This document shows positions 53,016 through 62,468 of a stretch of 64,000 nucleotides of DNA, one piece after another. The position numbers and the translations under genes were made by a program. This DNA comes from Sepioteuthis lessoniana (lineage: Eukaryota; Mollusca; Cephalopoda; Myopsida; Loliginidae). The stretch is from contig OY757921.1 of NCBI GenBank assembly GCA_963585895.1, forward strand, positions 52,639,669 through 52,703,668, written 5' to 3'. A model generated the notes under the pieces. The model searched no databases. It was given only the letters and a program-made list of their open reading frames with translations, and was not told where the DNA came from. Every line of letters starts with the position of its first letter. Within the stretch, counting starts at the first letter, position 1.

Positions 53016-56000
53016 CTTCTATTTGGAAATGTTGATAGAGTCCTTATACAAAAACATCGGTATAATATAAAAAACATGCGTAATTTAACCTCTTTTTTAT
53101 GTATAAATTTTAATGAATTGCTTTACTTCAGAGTTGTGTACCTTAAAATAAGCAACAATGAAATCCAAATTTCCGCTCGCCTATTTGATTGTCAAATTCA
53201 GTATTAACAACGATAACCATAAAAAGAAGTGAAAAATGTCTAATGATGATCAGGAGGATAATGTAATTCTTATATAATTTACCCAGTTCAATCACGTGAA
53301 AATTAGATAATCATGACAGGAAAATCTGAGAGTAATGAAATTTCTCAATATCTAAAATGTGTTACTTTTCACTTACGAGCATTTTATGTCCTGGTAAAAG
53401 TCGTATTGTGACATTGGATAGTTTTATATCCACCATTCTTGTATAGGAAACCCGAGTATTTCCACGATGTTCATTCTTCACTTCAACAGCAAAGAAATAT
53501 GGAGCGCCTTTTGTCGATGTTGCCATGGTATATTTGCATATTCCCATGAAATGGATCATTTGTCCATCAAACGTTCTATAATGGGGATCACCTGATACAC
53601 TGCATCTGCAGTCGGGTTTTTCTGAAAAAGTCAAACAGCTTAATTAACATTCATTCTTTTAGGGACTTTCGAGCAATTATTAAGTAAAATGTATTTTACG
53701 TTTACGTATATATGAAAATCTTAACGCCATGCATCTAGTAATATTAATTAAGAATGCATACATAAATGTCCATGTATATAGTAAATTATTTTTTTTTTAA
53801 AATTAGCCAAAATTTATATTATTTATGATTTTTGCTACATACATAGAATTATATTATATTTGAGTGTTTTTTTAAAATGTTGAACAAAAGTTTACATCTG
53901 ATAGTATAATAGATGATTGCTATATACTCATTTTAAAATTCAGAAATTATAACTAATTCATAAGATTACACGCAAATTACGTAAACTCCATATTTCATCA
54001 ATATTAAGAGAGATAAGAAAACATGAAAAAGCTTTTGAAGCACAAAAATTAGATAAAAGTTATATATAATATATATCCACTGTCTTAATATAAAATATAT
54101 ATTTATATAACAAATAGTAATCAACAATACAACAAATAGTTATCAACAATACAGCAACTAACTTTTTGAACAATCCTTTCCGTAAAATGGTTCTTTGCAT
54201 GCACAGGTGAATGTTTTTACGTTTTCTGTACATTTACCGCCATTTTGACAAGTGTTAGTCTTGCAGAGATTATCTGAATTAGAACAAAAAGTAAAAATAG
54301 AATTAGAAATATAAATCATAAATTCAAACTAAGTTTGCAAGATTAAAAGATTATGAAATTATACGTCTCAATGTACATCTTTATTGAAGCTTGAATTTCA
54401 TTTTGTTTGACGCTAGATATTACAGAATATCACACAATCTTCGTTTCATGTGAGAATACAAAAAAGTGGCTGGAAATAGGTTTTTCAAATCATGTCAGAT
54501 TTGATTTAATTAATCTAATAATTATATGGGGTTTATTTTTGTGATATCCGCTTGGAACACTCTCGGAAATTACATCTATGTTTGCAGGTGTGACAGATAC
54601 ACGCCTGGCAATAGTTTCACTTTCACCACACTCAGTGAAATATGAACTAAATTTAGAAGTGTTTATCACGAATTATCTGGGATGTTATTTTTAAAGTGTT
54701 CGAAAGAAATTGTGGTTACTTCAATTCTGGAGATTGACTTCTAATATGGAAAGATTTTAACTTACCGATTTTGTAAACCATATTAGCTGAGAAGCCGCCA
54801 CAGTTTTCACCAGATTTACATTTTTTATCACAGTTTTCTGCTTTTCCATATTTATCATAATCGCGTCCACACCGACAACCGATTCCAAACTGAAATAAAA
54901 AGGATCGAAAAAACAAAAACAAAAACAAAAAAAAAAACAAACAAAAAAACAAAACAAAACAAGGAGCAACATTTTTATTTTGACATTTTATTCTAATTAA
55001 TGAAATTTGAAATTTTGTAAAATGGATCCCAAATTTATATTATATATATAACAGATGCTTAATACCGAGGTTTCACCGAGAAATATCATCAAGAGAACTC
55101 TGAAGGCAAATCACTGGAACCAGCGGATAAATATATAAAAGACAGTAAAAATTAGTATAGATGGGAAAAACTCATTAGTATACAGTTAATGATTAAAGAA
55201 ACCATTTCTAAATCCGTTCCATATATCAGATCTTTGATTAAACAATGTTTTATAATTGATATACGTAGAAATAGCCAGCTTTTCTTCCATATAGAGAAAT
55301 CACTTAGTTATTTTTACTGCCATGTTGAAGGATGTCGGAAACTATAAAATATCCCATGATTTATTCTTTTTCGACTTTTACTGTCAGCTGAGTTGCTTAG
55401 TTTATCGTTAACTTCAGACTTAAGGCTTGTTTTATATTAGCTATTGTTAGAGCTTGCTCATATTCAAAGTTCTTCTCGTGGAAAATGTCGATAGTTACTA
55501 GATAATCTAGGCATTATACTGTAAGGGATGTATTTAAACACCTGCTTTGGGTGATTCGATCCTGAATTTTTATTACAAGACATTTGGTTACATCTTCGGA
55601 CAAGTACCATGATTCAAATTTAGAAAATATCTAAAAATCGACAATTTTCAAATTTGATTTTGCATTTAATCCGAACCCGAAACTGTTAAAAAGCCAGAAC
55701 AGTTTTTACATAGAAGCCCCCGTTTCTTGCCGTTCCATTGTTCAAAATCTTAAAACTATCATCTCACTAAAGGCCGTGGTATTTAGAATCTACTATTGTA
55801 TAAGTTTTATACAACAGTAGACAATCAACTATCTTGCAAATTTAGGCCCTAACGAATGACCCTGGTGGTTTATCGTATTTAATTTATGTCCCCTTCTTAA
55901 TCCTTATCTCTTTGATGTTTAACATAGTTTTCTGCCAATGTTAAAAAATACAAAGGTTCTCTTCTAGTAAATTCATTAATTCTTTAGCCAGTTCTAACCC

Positions 56001-56741
56001 TTTCTTTACCTGATTCTGTAATTACAAAAGTAAAAATAAAATGGAATGCCTTCTTGATGGCCGATACCAAAGAGAATACAAATGGAAGGGCAAAATAAAG
56101 AAAAAAGCATATTTGAGCTCTACTCAAAGCTCAAGGCACTTTAAAAAATCATTTTATAATTATAAAACCCAATTTGTGCATGTCCACTACCCTACATAGT
56201 ACCTTACTGTCTGTATTCCTTGAAAATGAAAAAAAAAATGGTGTTGACGCTATCTTGAAGAGGACATTTGTTAAAGGAGGCTTGTAATAACAAGGCGGGT
56301 GATAAATTTTACTTTTTCTGTAAGGAAGAGAAGCTGGTTATTTCCAGTTACACCAATTCTAAAAAAATGCTAAATGAAAGATATGATATATTGAACGGAT
56401 GTAGACATAAATTTTTTTTTTTTAATTCTTAATTCTCTACTCATGTGTTTTTCTTCATTTAAGTTAATTTTTACTGTGTTCTTTTAAATATCTATCCGCT
56501 TATCCAAATAACTTTCTGGCATAATTTTTCTGAAAATACTTTCCGGTGGAACCAGGGTAGTAACTTTCTGTTATCGATTCGGTTCTTTAAATCAAATATT
56601 CGTATGCATTAAACACTTTTTCAATATTTGTTCTTTTCTGACTCACTTAGTGTTTTATTTTTATTTTTTCCAACGAGTAATCTTCTTTTTTTCTGACGAG
56701 TCGTTTCCTTTTTTCAATATATACATACATACATGCATATA

Positions 56742-56810
<69 letters not shown>

Positions 56811-59800
56811 TCAAAGTGAAAAATATATGTTCATATAAAACGAAACTCTTTTAATTACCTGCAGTCCCGCATATGGTTGATTAGCTTCTCTGCATCTTTG
56901 AAGGCATTGTCTTACATTATCCACTTCCCCTTTCCAAATATTCAAAGCTCTACTCCTTGGATTGTCCTTGAAACACCCTAGCCTTTCTGAAAGCACACAG
57001 TATTATATTGTTTTAAGTCAAACTAAGTTAATATTCACATACGAAAGTAATTCAAGAAGAGCACAGCCTAACATTTTGCTGTGGCAAAACGCTACCACTT
57101 CTTGAAAACTAGAAACATCTGAATTTGTTTTTATAAGTGGTAATGTGTTGCCTTCTTAGTGACCCTCGTCTATAATCAGCGTTTTTCCTTTTGAATCCCT
57201 TCATGCGACGATGAAATAATCCTGACAATTTTTTTCATTTTCCTCGCAAAAAGGATGGTTTCTGCAACATTCTAAGCTATTGTTAGAGAGAGTAAGATTT
57301 CCGTTTCCACTAATAAGAAGACTACATCGAAAAGTTGTAATTTCTTTAGACACTTTAAATCAATATAATTTAACATGCATAAAGAAAAATTGGGAACTTT
57401 TTATTGAATGAAGTCAACATTATAAACTTGAAATTGCATTGGAAAATAAGATGAAAACAAATATCATGTGTTTGATTATTTAAATATGTATTATTCAATA
57501 GAGACTTAGATAAAACCATAATTTTATTTGATCTCTTAATAACATCAAAGCCTATATAGGTTTTCCGCTTGATCTACCAAAAATTCTCAGATAATCCGGG
57601 GTTTCATCTTGTTATAATTATAAAAAATAAAGATCACAATATAGATTCTTAAATAGTGGCGGAGACTACAAATGAGTTTTCAACCACATCATTAGACCGG
57701 TTTTTCTGAACAGTATTATCTAAAAATCTGAAATTTCTTTCATGTGAAACAGTGATATAATACACAGAAAACTAATACGGGTTATCAACATATCTCACTT
57801 CTATCAAAAGTTATCTCTTTTATATCATTGTCTCTTAAAAACTGTCAATTTCCACTCAGAAGAGAATTAATGGATTTATGAAGAGTAAATATACTTCATC
57901 ACTGAATATGCAAGGTTGATCTTTGATATCATTTATAGTCAGCAGTGATTATCGAGCGGGAAAATATACATTATTTCTGGTAGAACATTTTTATGTCTCA
58001 TTCTTTTTCCCAAGGTTACTATTACTATTTCTAGTTTTGTGCTAAACATAAAAAGACCTCGAAAATATCTTCCGCAATCAGTTTCATGGGTGGATAACGA
58101 TATACAATAACCCGTTTAAGCATAGAAGTAATATAAGCAGTTTCTTCAATTGAAGAGTGGCATAAGTGGTTGTCATTTGCAATTCACAAGTCAGTAGACA
58201 TCCAAATGGATTGTAAGTGCAATGCGGTAGATCTGAGATAAGATTCATTGAAAAAATTGCTTGCCTCTTTTTACTTGGGCTAGTATATGCGCCCTTTTAG
58301 CCACTGAGAAAGATGCTTATATCTGACTGACTATAAAAAAGAACACACACACATTTCAATCAAAATAAATGTACCATTTGAATATAACCTCAATCACCAA
58401 ATATTTCTTCTAAATTAGCAAAGATTTAGCGGCGAAATTAAACCTGCTGATATTTTAATTTTAAAATCGAAGTCAAAAATTATTATGGTCCGTATTTTTG
58501 TTATATAACATATGAAATTGATTTTCAGTTTGTTCATAGTGACACCATGTGCTTTGACAAGCTGTCACAATGTGATTAGTAAACAAGAAGATGACTGCGC
58601 CTGAAGGAGACTACGTCATAACCACGCGGTCAGATTTAGATAGAGATGCAGAAAATTAGGATTCGAGCCAGGGACACGCAGCCGATCAGAGGGATTACTA
58701 ACGACACGGTTTGCAAGAAGGTGCAAGCGTTGGCACCCCCTAGCTCCCGGAAGAAGATATGGGAAGAAGTCCTCTCTCAGAGTATATGTCTATCCATCTA
58801 TCTCTCAACTATCAACAAACTGTGGGCCCTTTTCGAGAATAAAATGAGAGATATATTTTTATAAAGAAGTGTGTTTCGTTCATTCATGGAAATCGTAAAT
58901 CATCTTTGATTATGTTCTTGGTTGGGTCTATGAGGCTAAACAACATTTTAATCAACTATTTTATCAGATATTTAAAAGAAAAATTATTAAAGTTCTGTCA
59001 CTGTCGAATATACTTAAATATACAGTATTCTGAGTTATCGAATATTTTACAGTGTGTGTTTAGCGACCATATTATCGGAAGTCTGCAATACAATGTTAGT
59101 TGCTTTGAATTCAGAAATTTCCTTCTACTAGGCTGGTTGCCGTAGGTTGAAGAATCTGGTCTACCATCAGCTGAAGAAAGATAAGATGTATTCATGTTTT
59201 TTTCTAAGTCCGTTTCCTACGATGATAACAGTTATGCCATGAGTGTTTCCATGTTACTCATAATAAATAAGTAATACTTAATTACCAGCTTTGAAGCATT
59301 TTCCGTTAGAGTGATGATATCCTTTTTTGCAAGTACAGGTTCTTTGTCCATTTTCAATTCCGCATTCAGTGTTACCTTGGCAAGGTGTTAACTTCTCTGT
59401 GACCAGTTTACCACCATCTTTACAAATAGTTTTGGTCTCACATTTTGGTTCTATTACCTCTTCATTCACCTGTTACAAGATCAGAGAAACAAGAAAAAGT
59501 GAAATAAAATTAAATTCAACAAAGTAACATTTATAATATATTGATTTCAGTATGGTCGTAGATATGGTTAAGAATATTTATTTATTTATCGTTACTTTCA
59601 AGATTATAAGTATTAATAGCATTTGAATATATATATATACATACATACATACATTCAAAAAAGTTACATTTATAATACATATTGATTTCAGTGAAACAAA
59701 TGGCATGACCATAATTATAGGAATACTTTTCTTTTTTAAATAATTTTATAAACTCTTTGTATTAATTTGATTTTTGTTTTTGTGTTTAGGTGCAGTATTA

Positions 59801-61434
59801 TCAACCGTTAATTTTAACTTATGTTTTCTTCTATCTTGATTTTTAGACGATTTTTATAGCAATGCACATTGACCTTCGTACTCCGACAACTAAGAACTAT
59901 CACAGATCAAAAATAACAAAAGATAATGTGCAATGTTTTGTAAATCAGAGTGTTATGCATCCGAATATTTTCTTTTAAATCCCCAAAGTCTTCTCAAACC
60001 TCATCTTTTTCTTTATTATCGATCACTCTCGATGCGATATTTCCTAAAATTGATGGAATGGTTCAAAATACAACCGAGTAAATTCATACTCTTAGCTGAA
60101 TGTTTCAAAGTATTGGCAGATCTCTTCATAAAATTATTTATTTCATTAATATTGTTGTATTTACTGGAGATAAATTTACCAAAAGTTTAATACAGATTTT
60201 TTCATGAACGCAAAAAAATATTTCATGAATATTGGTGAGTTATTTCATGAATATAAAAGAATATATCAAATATTATTGGTCGATTAATATATTCAATGAA
60301 AGAAAGAGTTATTTCACTTGATTTAAGCAATTTTTAAAATGATATAAAATGAATTGCATTTTATGTCCAACTAAACGAGGTAAAATTCTCTATTGAATCT
60401 TTACTGATTGTGTATAATATTGAAGTTTTTAACTAATAGGTGGTTCAAAAAAATCTACTTGAGATTGTGGCGCAATTCTAAAAAATTACTAAATGAATAA
60501 TGAAGCTGATAAATGAACCAAGAAGAAAAGATAGATAGTAAAATAACCAGAACTATTCTATGAACATTTGCGTACGTATTGACCACACACCAAGAACTAG
60601 AAGGCACAGTTTAACGTAATTTGGGAGAAGTTGAATTCGTCGATTCGTATGAGTTCATGAGTTCATTTAATGCATGAAAAGTTTCTTAATGAACAATAAA
60701 CTCACCTTCATGTAGGTCCCTTTATTGAGGCATCCACATTGAGATTTTACTACACACTCTTCTCCACTAAGAATATATCCGTCTTTACACACACAGGCTT
60801 CCTCGTATTTTTCGCATTTTGGTTGAGGTTCAGTGCAAGAAGGCTGACAAACCAACGCATTGAATTTATAGATTTTATTCGGAGGGCACGTCATGGCTGA
60901 ATTTAAAATAGAGAAAAACTATAGTGCATAACCAATACAGAAATCTGATGTTCTCAAAGGAAAAGGAGATATAAAATCTCGAGAATAAACCTTACCGCAT
61001 TTTGATACTCCTCTCCAATCAATAGTAAATCCTTCCTGTTCACATTCTCTGGTGAATCCTTCGATAGCCTCACATACGACCTTGTCTAAAACTTTGCTGT
61101 CGTTATGATAAATGCAGGCGTCAATTTTACAAGATTTCAGATGTTCTTGAATGCGGTCATTGCCGAGATGTTTTCTGCATTCATTGAATATTTCATGTTG
61201 AATAACGTCGCATCTCTGCGTTTCATCATGTGTACAATTTGTGTTGACATCAGTCACATTACAACTGGATAAAAATAGCAAGCATTAAATTTTAACCAAA
61301 GTGTGATATTTTACATTTTGAAAGAATAACACTGAAAAAAGATGGACCAAAAAAATCGTGAAATATTAGTATCGCAAATTATGTCAATTTACTTTAAACA
61401 GGTTTCATTATTTAATGAAAACGTTTTTATCATG

Positions 61435-61481
<47 letters not shown>

Positions 61482-62392
61482 AAAATTACTGTATAATTTT
61501 TAATTGAATCTTTTGTTACACAATATGTAAATGACATCCTTTCCATAAGCAAACAAGCTGGCATTATCATAGAGAATTAAAAAATAGGTAGAAAGGAAGA
61601 TATAATCTGTAAATATGTAGACATCTGAAGGACATTCCAAAATTAATGCCTCTTATTTTTATTTTCACACAATATTAAAGCAGACGGGATCCAATTAATT
61701 ACTAGATGCGGAATGAATTGTACCTGCTGATATTCATTGACACTCAATCAACTTTTTTACTGAGATGAAGATGTGTAAGTGACTACAATTAGGCTTAGGT
61801 TATTGTGTTTCAACAGTGGCAGCACCTATTATCGTCAAAAAAGTACATTCAACACAGCTTTAAATAAAAGAGTGAAGTGCAACTTCAACTAGTGCAACTT
61901 CAAACATGTGAATAAGAATTCCTGAGAAACATTTGCCAAACAAATCAGTTTTCTTTGTTTTCACAAAATGGTTTTATGAGTGTATCAAGCAGATCATTGG
62001 ATATTGCTGTAGAAAATGGCTGGTGGTGACGATGTCGGGGAAAATTGTGTTTTCTTGATGAATACATTTACTTTTGGATCATCACATGTATTTAGTGAGG
62101 ATATTATTTTTTAATTGACACAAAATATAAGCTAGTGGTTCTTACTGATTTTATCTATTAAACAGAATAATCCCTACAATTCGTTTTATTTTATGCCGAA
62201 ATTTGATTCATTTGGAAATGCTTTATTATGATAATATTTCTTTATATTTTCAGCGTTCCATTGCAATCATTTTGTTAAATCAAAATGTTTATATGGCCAT
62301 AAAACTCATCTGTTTACACTCAGTAATGTAATATAAATTATTCCTATGTAATGCAACAAATTTAGATACGTTTTTATTGTTTCTGGTGTTCC

Positions 62393-62468
<76 letters not shown>

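Noticed and set aside
52895..53077. Frame with poly-Cys and poly-Ser
   Set aside because: It is the translation of the GAA/CAA microsatellite.
62395..62467. CRISPR-like or satellite array
   Set aside because: Simple AAT microsatellite without spacers; eukaryotic intron.
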